Positions 44,724 through 53,180 of a stretch of DNA of 64,000 nucleotides are shown one piece after another. Every line of letters starts with the position of its first letter. The first letter of the stretch is position 1. Made by a program: the position numbers and the translations under genes. Source of the stretch: Deefgea piscis (GTDB taxonomy: Bacteria > Pseudomonadota > Gammaproteobacteria > Burkholderiales > Chitinibacteraceae); assembly GCF_013284055.1 (NCBI RefSeq), contig NZ_CP054143.1, positions 2,232,001 through 2,296,000 of the forward strand, given 5' to 3'. Under the pieces are notes generated by a model. It was given only the letters and a program-made list of their open reading frames with translations. It ran no database searches and was not told the DNA's origin.

Positions 44724-47486
44724 ATGCCTGTGAACTTACCTATTGCTGAGAAAGACCAACCCTTAAAGCGAGATCTTGATCTGCTTGCTGCCTTGTTGTC
44801 TGACACGATTCGTGAACAGGCTGGTGCTGCAACTGCTGAACAAATTGAAGCCATTCGTCAACTTGCTTTCCGCTACGTGCAAGGGCACGAGCCTGATGCG
44901 GGTAAAGCATTGGCGCGCTCCTTGTCGATATTGGATATGCCAACCACCATGGCCTTGGTGCGTGCATTTAGTTATTTCTCGCATTTATCTAATATAGCAG
45001 AGGATTTGCACCATAATCGCCGCCGCCGCGCGCATAAAATTGCCGGTTCAAAACCACAACGTGGCAGTATTGCAGCGGTGATTGATGATCTATTAGAACG
45101 TAACGTTAAGCCATCTGAAATGTTAGCGTTATTGGCGGATACACTGATAGCCCCGGTGATGACAGCGCATCCGACAGAAGTGAAGCGTAAAACCATCCTC
45201 AATTGTCATAATGCGCTCGCCGCCTTACTGACAGAGCGCGATCGTAGCCAGATGACGCCAGAAGAAGTTCGCGACAACCAAGAGGCGATGGAACGGGTCA
45301 TGCTGACTTTGTGGCAAACCCGCGAAGTGCGTACGGTAAAACTAACCGTGCAAGATGAAATTGAAAATGGCTCGACCTTTTTCCGTAATACCTTCTTGCA
45401 TGAAATCCCACGCCTTTACCAAGATTTAGAAGACAAGTTTTCTGATATGAGTGGTGAAGCCATTCAGTTGCCTAACTTTATTCAAGTCGGTAGCTGGATT
45501 GGTGGTGATCGCGATGGCAATCCTAATGTCACGGCCGATGTGATGCGTTATGCCGTGTCACGCCAAGCAGGGGTGGCATTAGATCATTACTACCAACAAT
45601 GCTTGAAGCTGGAAGGCGAGTTGTCGATGTCGACGCGCTTAGTGGCCGTTGATCAAGCTTTGTCTGAATTGGCTGAAAGCGCCGTTGATGATAAAAATCG
45701 CAAAATTGGCGAGCCTTATCGTCAGGCGGTATCGGCGATTGCATCGCGCATTTTTGCTACCGCGCTAGAAATTGGCACGTTCCATCATGAATTACACGAT
45801 GTGGCTCGGGCTGCACCCTATAAAAATGTTGAAGAATTATCGGCAGATTTAGCAACGATTGAGCGCTCATTAAAAGCCCATGGTGCGGTGAAATTAGCCA
45901 ATGGTCGTTTGCGCCGTTTGCAGCGTGCAGTATCAGTATTTGGCTTTTTCTTAGCGCCAGTCGATATGCGTCAGAATTCGGCCATTCATGAAAAAATGAT
46001 TGGTGAGCTGTTCCAGCAAGCCGGTTTAGAAGAATACAGCAAGCTCAATGAGCAATCTCGCCGTACGGTACTGCTGCGTGAGCTTTCAAGCCCACGGCCA
46101 TTAATCTGTCCATACGATGTGACTTATAGCCCTGAAGTGCAGCAAGAATTAGATATCTTGCTCGCTGCCGCTGAATTACAAGCGCGCTATGGTGAGGCGG
46201 TATTACCGAATTATATTATTTCTAACTGTGAATCCGTTTCGGATATGTTGGAAGTGGCGGTATTACTCAATGACGTGGGCTTGGTGTCATTGGCGCCGCA
46301 AGTTCGCAGTAAAGTCAATATCATTCCATTGTTTGAAACCACCCCCGATTTGCGCGATAGCGGCAAAATCATGGGTGAGTTATTTGCCTTGCCACAATGG
46401 CGTTTGCTGCTCAATTGCCGTAATCAAGTGCAAGAAGTGATGCTGGGTTATTCTGACTCAAATAAAGAAGGCGGCTACCTCACTTCTAATTGGGAACTAT
46501 ATAAAGCCGAGCTTAACTTGGTCGAAGTGTTTTCTGCTGCTGGTGTTACGCTGCGTTTATTCCATGGTCGTGGTGGTACGGTTGGCCGTGGTGGTGGACC
46601 TGCTTACGATGCGATTTTGGCGCAGCCAGCCGGTTCAGTAAATGGACAAATCCGCATTACTGAGCAAGGTGAAGTGATTACCGCCAAATATGCCGACCGT
46701 GAAGTGGGTCGACGTAATTTGGAAATTTTGGTTGCCGCTACTTTGGACGCCAGCTTTCAGCCTTTGATCGAGCAAACCGATGATGTCTTGGCACGTCGTG
46801 TGTTGATGGAGCGTTTGTCGAGCCGTGCGTATCAGTTCTATCGTGATTTAGTTTATGCAACACCTGACTTTATTACTTATTTCTTAGAAGCCACGCCGAT
46901 TACCGAAATTCCGAATTTGAATATTGGTTCACGTCCAGCAGCGCGTCGCAATACCACCAGCATTGGTGATTTACGTGCGATTCCTTGGGTGTTCTCTTGG
47001 TCACAATGCCGCTTAATGCTGCCAGGTTGGTATGGCTTTGGTACTGCCGTGGCGGAGTATCTCGATGAAACAGGGGCAGAAGGTTTAGCCTTATTGCGTG
47101 AGCTGTATAAAACTTGGCCGTTCTTGCAAGTGACGATTTCGAATATGGAAATGGTCTTGGCTAAGTCGGATATTGCCATTGCTGAGCGCTATTCTGAATT
47201 AGTGCAGGATCAAGCGATTGCCAAACGTATTTTTGGTCGGATTAAAGCCGAATGGCAACGCTCAGTGGATGCCGTTTTGGTGATTACCGAGCATGCCGAG
47301 TTATTGGGAGATAATCCAATGTTGGCGCGTAGTCTGGACAATCGTTTGCCGTATTTGGACCCACTCAATCACTTGCAAGTTGAATTACTCAAGCGAATCC
47401 GTAGCGGTGATGATTCTGAAGAATTACGTCATGCGGTGCATTTGACCATCAATGGGGTTTCAGCCGGTTTACGTAATAGCGGCTAA
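44724..47486 (+). CDS. ppc: Phosphoenolpyruvate carboxylase
   Basis: 920 residues, slightly longer than E. coli Ppc (883). It adds bicarbonate to PEP to give oxaloacetate, refilling the TCA cycle. Signature motifs are present: VMTAHPTEVKRKT (active-site His, about 150), QVGSWIGGDRDGNPNVT (about 255), FHGRGGTVGRGGGPAYDA (about 613-630) and the C-terminal ending VSAGLRNSG, where the final Gly is needed for activity. A tRNA-free, self-standing gene, followed after 28 bp by a small exported protein gene. Confidence 0.97.
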   Translation: MPVNLPIAEKDQPLKRDLDLLAALLSDTIREQAGAATAEQIEAIRQLAFRYVQGHEPDAGKALARSLSILDMPTTMALVRAFSYFSHLSNIAEDLHHNRRRRAHKIAGSKPQRGSIAAVIDDLLERNVKPSEMLALLADTLIAPVMTAHPTEVKRKTILNCHNALAALLTERDRSQMTPEEVRDNQEAMERVMLTLWQTREVRTVKLTVQDEIENGSTFFRNTFLHEIPRLYQDLEDKFSDMSGEAIQLPNFIQVGSWIGGDRDGNPNVTADVMRYAVSRQAGVALDHYYQQCLKLEGELSMSTRLVAVDQALSELAESAVDDKNRKIGEPYRQAVSAIASRIFATALEIGTFHHELHDVARAAPYKNVEELSADLATIERSLKAHGAVKLANGRLRRLQRAVSVFGFFLAPVDMRQNSAIHEKMIGELFQQAGLEEYSKLNEQSRRTVLLRELSSPRPLICPYDVTYSPEVQQELDILLAAAELQARYGEAVLPNYIISNCESVSDMLEVAVLLNDVGLVSLAPQVRSKVNIIPLFETTPDLRDSGKIMGELFALPQWRLLLNCRNQVQEVMLGYSDSNKEGGYLTSNWELYKAELNLVEVFSAAGVTLRLFHGRGGTVGRGGGPAYDAILAQPAGSVNGQIRITEQGEVITAKYADREVGRRNLEILVAATLDASFQPLIEQTDDVLARRVLMERLSSRAYQFYRDLVYATPDFITYFLEATPITEIPNLNIGSRPAARRNTTSIGDLRAIPWVFSWSQCRLMLPGWYGFGTAVAEYLDETGAEGLALLRELYKTWPFLQVTISNMEMVLAKSDIAIAERYSELVQDQAIAKRIFGRIKAEWQRSVDAVLVITEHAELLGDNPMLARSLDNRLPYLDPLNHLQVELLKRIRSGDDSEELRHAVHLTINGVSAGLRNSG

Positions 47487-47514
47487 TTACTCGCAATAAC
47501 AAGGAAACGCCATC

Positions 47515-47991
47515 ATGCGCCCAGTAAAACGATTGTTTGCTTGTGGCTGTATGGTGGCGTTTTTGCATTCTGCGCCAACGTGGGCCTTACCCAGTCACTT
47601 TAGCGATAAAGTCGAGGCGGCTTTGGCGTGTCGCAGTGAATGGTCAACACAGTGGTGGCATAGTTACTTTCAATTGCACTTAGATGCACCGATTCGGGTT
47701 TGGGGTGAGGCGCAGTGGTATGCCGGCAAAAATGCGCAATTAGCGGGTAACACCGCCCAAGAAATCTTTGTGAATACCCCAGAATCTGGCGCATTGATGG
47801 TTGGCGTATTGATTAATTCACCCGTGGCCACGGTAAGAAAAAATATCGAGGAGCGACTCGGAATGCGTTTTGTTGAACTTGCTGGGCCATATCCTCGATT
47901 TTTATCGCAATTTGGTAGTGTCTTGGTACCGACTTCGGCAGAGCAAACCAAATGGTATTGTGCGCGCTGGAATTTGGGTAACCGTCCATAG
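47515..47991 (+). CDS. Exported protein of unknown function downstream of ppc
   Basis: 158 residues with a signal peptide ending at about PTWA (residue 24). The mature part has two Cys (ACRSEW, YCARWN) that likely pair. It is a compact domain with WWHSYFQLHL and the central TPESGALMVGVLIN. No family is recognised. AAGGAA precedes the ATG. Probably co-transcribed with ppc. Confidence 0.65.
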   Translation: MRPVKRLFACGCMVAFLHSAPTWALPSHFSDKVEAALACRSEWSTQWWHSYFQLHLDAPIRVWGEAQWYAGKNAQLAGNTAQEIFVNTPESGALMVGVLINSPVATVRKNIEERLGMRFVELAGPYPRFLSQFGSVLVPTSAEQTKWYCARWNLGNRP

Positions 47992-48358
47992 AAATACCAC
48001 TTTCTAGTCATTTAAAAGTTCAATACAGGTTTGTTTTATTACGTGTTTGTTATTTATTTGTAATAAAATATTAATATTACAGCGACCGGTTTAAATGGCT
48101 GTTCTGGCTATTTTTAAAAGTGTCGGAAATACGCCATCTCTTTTTGATACTTATAAATTGATTAATTGCGGTTTTGACTACATCATTATTTGTTGATGTT
48201 GCAGTGCAATATTTAATTTAAAGCTTAATACCTAGTGATAAGCACAGTTTATTTGTTTTATGTTGCAACGCAACACTGATGTTTTTGCGCTATTCGGTAG
48301 TGCCGCTGCTTGATTGTTGAGCATGTTTTCAAATTGGTTTATTTCATGGTTGAGGCGC

Positions 48359-48388
48359 TTGACAGAAAAAATGCTTTGCTACTAAATA
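48359..48388 (+). promoter_or_regulatory. Sigma70-like promoter with no gene directly after it
   Basis: TTGACA (48359-48364) and TAAATA (48383-48388) are 18 bp apart. The start point would be near 48395. No open reading frame follows before the terminator at 48661. Confidence 0.5.
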
Positions 48389-48394
48389 GACTTT

Positions 48395-48687
48395 ATCGTG
48401 ATCAAAAATATAATTTCGACGCGATACAATCATTAAAAATGAATTAATATTACATTAATCTTTCATTTTTAAGGTTGAGGCAAGACCAGTTCGATTGCGC
48501 GGGTAATGCCAAAAATAATGAGGATGGAGACTAATATTGTTAGGAATAAAAAGCTTGAGCGGCATTGATGACTCAAGCTATAGAGATGAAGCCATGGCAA
48601 AGAGGCGGAACCGGACTCGATCGGGGTCTGTGTTGCTAACGTAGTGCATGATTGCCAATCAACCCTTCCCTTGTGGAAGGGTTTTTT
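48395..48687 (+). ncRNA. Candidate small RNA or leader upstream of murB
   Basis: The interval runs from a consensus-like promoter to a strong terminator. It contains hairpins AAAAATGAA/TTCATTTTT (48435-48470) and AGCTTGAG/CTCAAGCT (48552-48579) and the possible GACTC/GGGTC stem near 48614-48628. It does not match any riboswitch or RNA family I can recall. It could be an independent RNA of ~290 nt or an attenuated leader of murB. Support is structural only. Confidence 0.3.
48661..48687 (+). terminator. Rho-independent terminator upstream of murB
   Basis: Arms AACCCTTCC (48661-48669) and GGAAGGGTT (48675-48683) with loop CTTGT, followed by TTTTT. It lies 56 bp before the murB start, so it ends a transcript coming from upstream. 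Confidence 0.88.
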
Positions 48688-48743
48688 TATTTATCCCGTA
48701 CGCAAAGTGGTGGATAATCGCCTTTTGCTTTGTTGTGATGATT

Positions 48744-49760
48744 ATGTCTGCTTCATTAAGCCCGCGTGCGAATTTAAGCGCAATGAATACCTTGGGTTTG
48801 ACAGCTTTTGCGGCCCGAATTTTACATCTACAGTCGATTGAACAACTCGAACAGTGGCGACTTGATCCTGAATTAAATACTTTGCCGTGGTCGATTTTAG
48901 GCGGCGGTAGTAACTTGGTGTTGTCCGAGTCGCTGGATCGAGTGGTGGTGCATGTTGAGCTCAAAGGCAAGCGACTCTTACGCGAGGATAATGAGGCGTG
49001 GTACGTCGCAGCGGCAGCCGGTGAGCTGTGGCATCCTTTTGTGCAATGGACCTTGGCGCAGGGCTGGGGTGGGCTGGAAAATCTGTCTTTAATTCCGGGG
49101 ACTGTTGGCGCAGCACCGGTACAAAATATTGGCGCTTACGGCGTTGAGCTTAAAGATACCTTGGATCATTTGACCGCCGTCGACTTAAGCAGTGGCCAGA
49201 TGCAACAATTTAGTGCTGCCCAGTGTCAGTTTGCTTACCGCGATAGCTTTTTTAAGCAATCAACAACGCCTTGGCTGATTTGTGAAGTGGTGTTTCGCTT
49301 ACCAAAAAATCATCAAACTAAAACCAATTATGGGGATATTGCTAACGCTTTACAGGCGATGCAATTGCCGGCAACGCCAAGCGCCGTTTCACAAGCGATT
49401 TGCCAAGTTCGACAAGCAAAATTGCCCGATCCTGCTGTGATTGGCAATGCTGGCAGTTATTTTAAAAATCCCATCGTGAGTGCCGCGCATTATCAAAAAT
49501 TGCAGGCGCGCTATCCGCAATTGGTGGCTTATGCCTTGGGCGATGGTCAGTATAAATTGGCCGCAGGTTGGTTGATTGAACAAGCTGGTTGGAAAGGGCG
49601 GCGCTTAGGGCCGGTTGGGATGTATGAAAAACAAGCTTTAGTCTTGGTTAATCACGGTGGTGCAACCGCCGCTGATGTGCTGGCTTTGGAGCAAGCGGTA
49701 CAGGCTGATATTGCTGCTTTATTTGAATTGGCTTTAGAATCGGAACCAGTTAAATGGTAG
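48744..49760 (+). CDS. murB: UDP-N-acetylenolpyruvoylglucosamine reductase MurB
   Basis: 338 residues from ATG 48744, matching E. coli MurB (342). The open frame further upstream runs through a terminator and is not coding. It reduces enolpyruvyl-UDP-GlcNAc to UDP-MurNAc using FAD and NADPH in the cytoplasm. FAD-binding LGGGSNLVLSE (about 51-61), LIPGTVGAAPVQNIGAYGVE (about 121-140), active-site NAGSYFKNP (about 235) and the C-terminal Glu in LESEPVKW are present. This is type I MurB. The ribosome site is weak. Followed by a terminator. Confidence 0.94.
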   Translation: MSASLSPRANLSAMNTLGLTAFAARILHLQSIEQLEQWRLDPELNTLPWSILGGGSNLVLSESLDRVVVHVELKGKRLLREDNEAWYVAAAAGELWHPFVQWTLAQGWGGLENLSLIPGTVGAAPVQNIGAYGVELKDTLDHLTAVDLSSGQMQQFSAAQCQFAYRDSFFKQSTTPWLICEVVFRLPKNHQTKTNYGDIANALQAMQLPATPSAVSQAICQVRQAKLPDPAVIGNAGSYFKNPIVSAAHYQKLQARYPQLVAYALGDGQYKLAAGWLIEQAGWKGRRLGPVGMYEKQALVLVNHGGATAADVLALEQAVQADIAALFELALESEPVKW

Positions 49761-49796
49761 GTATATTCCGCTAGATATTATGAAATATTGATTATA

Positions 49797-49826
49797 GAGC
49801 GATACCCCGGTATCGCTCTCTTTTTA
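49797..49826. terminator. Terminator between convergent murB and mpl
   Basis: Arms GAGCGATACC (49797-49806) and GGTATCGCTC (49809-49818) followed by TCTTTTT on the plus strand. Confidence 0.88.
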
Positions 49827-49854
49827 TCTTCGAGCGTTGCGGCTACGTTGCAGC

Positions 49855-51225
49855 TTATGCCAAGGCCTTGAGTAAAGCGTCATGAATGCCCGCAAAGCCG
49901 CCATTACTCATCACTAAAATATGGTCGCCCGCTTGCGCGGATGCCGTGATCGCTTGGATTAATGCCGGTATGTCATTAAAGCTTTGCGCTTTATCGCCCA
50001 ATTGAGCCAGTGCTTCGCTGGGCTCCCAGCCTAAATTGGCGCCATAACAAAAGACTTGATCGGCGGCCGCTAAGCTGGCGGGTAAGGCTGCTTTCATTGT
50101 GCCGAGCTTCATCGTATTTGAGCGTGGTTCAAGCACCGCTAAAATCCGCGCTTGGCCGACTTTGGCGCGTAGCCCAGCAATGGTGGTGGCAATGGCCGTT
50201 GGGTGATGGGCAAAATCATCGTAAACGGTGATTTGATTGACGCAGCCTTTGACTTCCATACGCCGTTTAACATTGGCAAATTGCCCCAACGCTTCAATGG
50301 CGACACTTGGCGCAACGCCAACATGGCGCGCCGCTGCAATCGCCGCTAAGGCGTTGTGCGCGTTGTGCTCGCCCATCAGCGCCCACGTCAAGCGACCTTG
50401 TGCTTGGCCATCGAGTAAGACGTCAAAGCCATCTGGGTAGACCGTACCCACTTGCCAGCCGTGCTCGCTGCCAGCAAAAAACTCGGTCTCACTCCAGCAG
50501 CCGCGATCGAGTACGCGTTGCAAGCTGGCCTCTTTGCCATTCACAATCACGCGGCCTTGGCCGGGAACGGTGCGAACGAGGTGATGAAATTGGGTTTCAA
50601 TCGCCGTTAAATCCGCAAAAATATCAGCGTGATCAAACTCTAAATTATTTAAAACGGCAGTACGCGGGCGGTAATGCACGAATTTACTGCGTTTATCAAA
50701 AAAAGCCGTATCGTATTCATCAGCTTCAATCACAAAAAATGGCGAGGTGCTGTGCGGATCTTGGCGTGGCGTTTGCGGCAAGCGCGCCGAAATGCCGAAG
50801 TTCTCTGGGATGCCGCCGATCAAAAATCCGGGGGCCAAGCCAGCGTATTCTAAAATCCACGCCAGCATGCCGGTGGTGGTGGTTTTGCCGTGTGTACCGG
50901 CAATGGCCAACACCCACTTGCCTTGTAAAATTTGCTCGCCTAGCCATTGAGGGCCCGAGGTATAAGGGAGCCCTGCGTCTAAAATAGCCTCCATCAGCGG
51001 CATACCCCGTTTAACCACATTACCCACGACGTATAAATCGGGCTGCAGTGCCAATTGCTCTACGCCAAAGCCTTCGATGAGCTCAATGCCGAGCGCTTCG
51101 AGTTGAGTCGACATCGGAGGGTAAACATTGCTATCGCAGCCGGTAACGGTATGCCCTGCGGCGCGCGCGAGTGCGGCAATGCCACCCATAAAAGTGCCGC
51201 AAATACCAAGAATATGAATATGCAT
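49855..51225 (-). CDS. mpl: UDP-MurNAc-tripeptide ligase Mpl (murein recycling)
   Basis: 456 residues from ATG 51225; the frame further upstream is not supported by similarity. MHIHILGICGTFMGG opens the Rossmann-like N-domain. The ATP-binding loop IAGTHGKTTTTGML lies at about 112-125, followed by FVIEADEYDTAFFDKRSKF and the C-terminal ligase domain (VYDDFAHHPTAI, LEPRSNTMKLG). Mpl attaches recycled L-Ala-gamma-D-Glu-mDAP to UDP-MurNAc, and YDDFAHHPTAI with the mid-length ADEYDTAF separate it from MurC. It is divergent from the diguanylate cyclase gene. Confidence 0.93.
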   Translation of the reverse strand: MHIHILGICGTFMGGIAALARAAGHTVTGCDSNVYPPMSTQLEALGIELIEGFGVEQLALQPDLYVVGNVVKRGMPLMEAILDAGLPYTSGPQWLGEQILQGKWVLAIAGTHGKTTTTGMLAWILEYAGLAPGFLIGGIPENFGISARLPQTPRQDPHSTSPFFVIEADEYDTAFFDKRSKFVHYRPRTAVLNNLEFDHADIFADLTAIETQFHHLVRTVPGQGRVIVNGKEASLQRVLDRGCWSETEFFAGSEHGWQVGTVYPDGFDVLLDGQAQGRLTWALMGEHNAHNALAAIAAARHVGVAPSVAIEALGQFANVKRRMEVKGCVNQITVYDDFAHHPTAIATTIAGLRAKVGQARILAVLEPRSNTMKLGTMKAALPASLAAADQVFCYGANLGWEPSEALAQLGDKAQSFNDIPALIQAITASAQAGDHILVMSNGGFAGIHDALLKALA

Positions 51226-51363
51226 AATGGAGATAACCGTAGTGCCCGTGGCGAAATTAAATGAAATGAAAACGATTGTTTTTGAATAATGGACTTGGCG
51301 AAGTATGCGCTTGTCCTTACAATCGAGGGCAATAGTATAAACCAACAATTAGGCTTTAATTCC

Positions 51364-52335
51364 ATGACTCTGTCCACCCCTGTTAATCCGGTGGAAATTG
51401 CCCGCATTGCACTTAAGCGGCTTTCTGAGCGCGCTTTGCCGCCAACGCCTGAAAATTACACCCAATTTTATAACGCAATTTTGACGATTAAGGCACCAGA
51501 AAGCAAAACCGCCAGTGAGATGCAAGTGGCTTGGCAGGTGTTGTATAAGCTCGATGATGCTGTGGACGGGGCAAGTTTACTGACTGAATGTTTATTGGAA
51601 AATCTGGCCGATTCTAGCCAAGTTTTTGAACAAAAACTCGGTGATTTAAAGCAAGTGCGCCAAGCGCATGTGGCGCAGCAAGTGAGTATTGAAGAAACGC
51701 AAGCGTCTTTAGAAGACATGCTCAATGTGGTGATTAGCACCACGCATAATGTGCACTCTACCGTGAGAACATCGCATAGCGATTTACAGACGATTCGCGA
51801 TTCAATTCGGCATATTGAAGAAGACTTAGCGTTTAATCGTAAAGTGCTTGAGCAAGACGCCTTAACCGGTGCTTTAAATCGGCAAGGGCTGGATCATTTA
51901 TTGCTGCGTGAAGTCAAAAGGGCGCAGCGCATCGATGGTCGTTTAACCGCTGCGATTATTGATTTGGATGACTTTAAGTTAATTAATGATCGCTTTACGC
52001 ATTTAGTCGGTGATCAGGTGTTAATTCACGTGACTAACCTCACCAAAGCGGTGCTGCGCGAATCCGATGTGTTAGTGCGCTATGGTGGCGAAGAGTTTTT
52101 ACTGTTGTTGGTCGATACCGATATTCGTGGTGCCAGTTATGTGATTGATCGACTGAAATTGGTGGCCGGGCGAACACCGTATATTCACCACAATCAAAGA
52201 ATTGAAGTGCGTTTTTCTGCGGGTATTGCGCAGTTAAAAGACGACGAAAATGGCCGCGCCTTATTGCTGCGTGCGGATGAGGCTTTGTACCGCGCCAAGC
52301 AATCGGGTCGGGGCAAGACCGAAATCGCCGATTAA
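51364..52335 (+). CDS. Diguanylate cyclase (GGDEF domain) with I-site
   Basis: 323 residues from ATG 51364. The N-terminal ~150 residues are helical with an opening RIALKRLSERALPPTPENYTQF and a coiled part near 90-150, probably a sensory or dimerising region without a membrane segment. The GGDEF domain (about 165-320) has DALTGALNR, IIDLDDFKLIND and the active GGEEF. An RESD five residues before GGEEF is the inhibitory c-di-GMP I-site. It should make c-di-GMP in the cytoplasm with product inhibition. Confidence 0.9.
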   Translation: MTLSTPVNPVEIARIALKRLSERALPPTPENYTQFYNAILTIKAPESKTASEMQVAWQVLYKLDDAVDGASLLTECLLENLADSSQVFEQKLGDLKQVRQAHVAQQVSIEETQASLEDMLNVVISTTHNVHSTVRTSHSDLQTIRDSIRHIEEDLAFNRKVLEQDALTGALNRQGLDHLLLREVKRAQRIDGRLTAAIIDLDDFKLINDRFTHLVGDQVLIHVTNLTKAVLRESDVLVRYGGEEFLLLLVDTDIRGASYVIDRLKLVAGRTPYIHHNQRIEVRFSAGIAQLKDDENGRALLLRADEALYRAKQSGRGKTEIAD

Positions 52336-52340
52336 GCGTG

Positions 52341-52489
52341 ATCTTGCCCTTCGGGGTTGGCGGTTCTCGGGCTGATGCTGCATTACTAAAAAGCGCTGGC
52401 GTGGCAATCTACGCTGTGCGCTTGATGCTTTGCCTCAGTCCAAAATTCGCGCCAGCGCGGTTGGTAAACCCAATGTCAACAGACCCTAG
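52341..52489. mobile_element. Decayed right half of the inverted-repeat element
   Basis: The end TTGGTAAACCCAATGTCAAC-AGACCCTAG (52461-52489) is a mutated form of the right terminus of the element at 6829-7099. Matches continue inward (for example the CGC-rich segment before it, the GCCTTG..TCAG block and the CTTCGGGGTTGG/CTTAGGGTTTGG block). The left half is missing. The final CTAG contains the stop codon of the lysE-like gene on the minus strand. Confidence 0.6.
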
Positions 52490-53121
52490 TTCAGCCAGAG
52501 GGCCAGATAACCATTACGTAGCACGAGCACGGCAAAATACACATACAGCAGCGCCGAAATCGCATGGCAAGCTTGCTTAAAGCGATTGCCCATCACTTGG
52601 CCGCCGTGGTGGCTGGCCATTACAATTCCTAGGCTCCACGCGACGCCACCAATAAAAAAGCCGAGTAAAAATTCCGCGCTACTGAACCAAGAGCCATCGG
52701 TGGCTTGCGCGATCAGCGCACCGCCGACGGCGGCAAACCATAAAATCGACGTCGGTGAGGCCAAGGCCAGCATCAGTCCACGGCCAAATAAATGATGCTT
52801 GGGGGGCAGGGGCGGATGGGCGGTTTCGGCACGTTGGGCGTCTTGTAATGCTTCTTTGGCCATTTTCCACGCCAGATAAATCAAAATGCTGCCGCCACCG
52901 AGCCAAGTGACCCATTGCACGGCAGGAAACTGCAATAAATAGCGCATGCCAAGCAGCGCTAAAATGGCGTAGAACAAATCGGCAAAACAAGAACCAAGTC
53001 CCAAAATAAAGCCAGCACGGCGGCCATGCTTCATGGCGACATCAATCATTGCGACATTCACCATGCCTATATCTAAGCACAGTGATAAAGACAGCAAAAT
53101 ACCGGTAAAAAGTGTTTCCAT
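52486..53121 (-). CDS. LysE/RhtB-family amino-acid exporter
   Basis: 211 residues from ATG 53121; an ATG at 53151 would add ten. Six membrane segments with the family start (LFTGILLSLSLCLDIGMVNVAMIDVAMKHG; classical members have PGP in this loop, here LDIGM), and the GLMLALASPTSILWFAAVGG block of the second half. It exports an amino acid or related compound; the substrate is unknown. The last codon AAC is followed by TAG, which is part of the repeat element end. Confidence 0.82.
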   Translation of the reverse strand: METLFTGILLSLSLCLDIGMVNVAMIDVAMKHGRRAGFILGLGSCFADLFYAILALLGMRYLLQFPAVQWVTWLGGGSILIYLAWKMAKEALQDAQRAETAHPPLPPKHHLFGRGLMLALASPTSILWFAAVGGALIAQATDGSWFSSAEFLLGFFIGGVAWSLGIVMASHHGGQVMGNRFKQACHAISALLYVYFAVLVLRNGYLALWLN

Positions 53122-53180
53122 TGTTTTTCTTTCGTTGCGAGTTAAAGCCAATTGCGGGTCGTAACTGAGTCAATGCGGGA

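Larger units (their letters stand above)
47992..48743. other. 750-bp AT-rich gap before murB with promoter, hairpins and terminator
   Basis: No solid gene. It holds a sigma70-like promoter (48359-48388), an AT-rich hairpin (48435-48470), an AGCTTGAG/CTCAAGCT hairpin (48552-48579) and a strong terminator (48661-48687). A minus-strand open frame ending TAA at 48469-48471 could encode a ~43-residue membrane peptide (FLTILVSILIIFGITRAIEL) but lacks a good start. Confidence 0.5.

Noticed and set aside
48395-48660. Known riboswitch (c-di-GMP, glycine, cobalamin) or 6S/SRP/tmRNA
   Set aside because: None of the conserved core sequences that I can recall are present.
48648-48743. N-terminal extension of MurB
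   Set aside because: The extra frame runs through a strong terminator hairpin and has no similarity to MurB.
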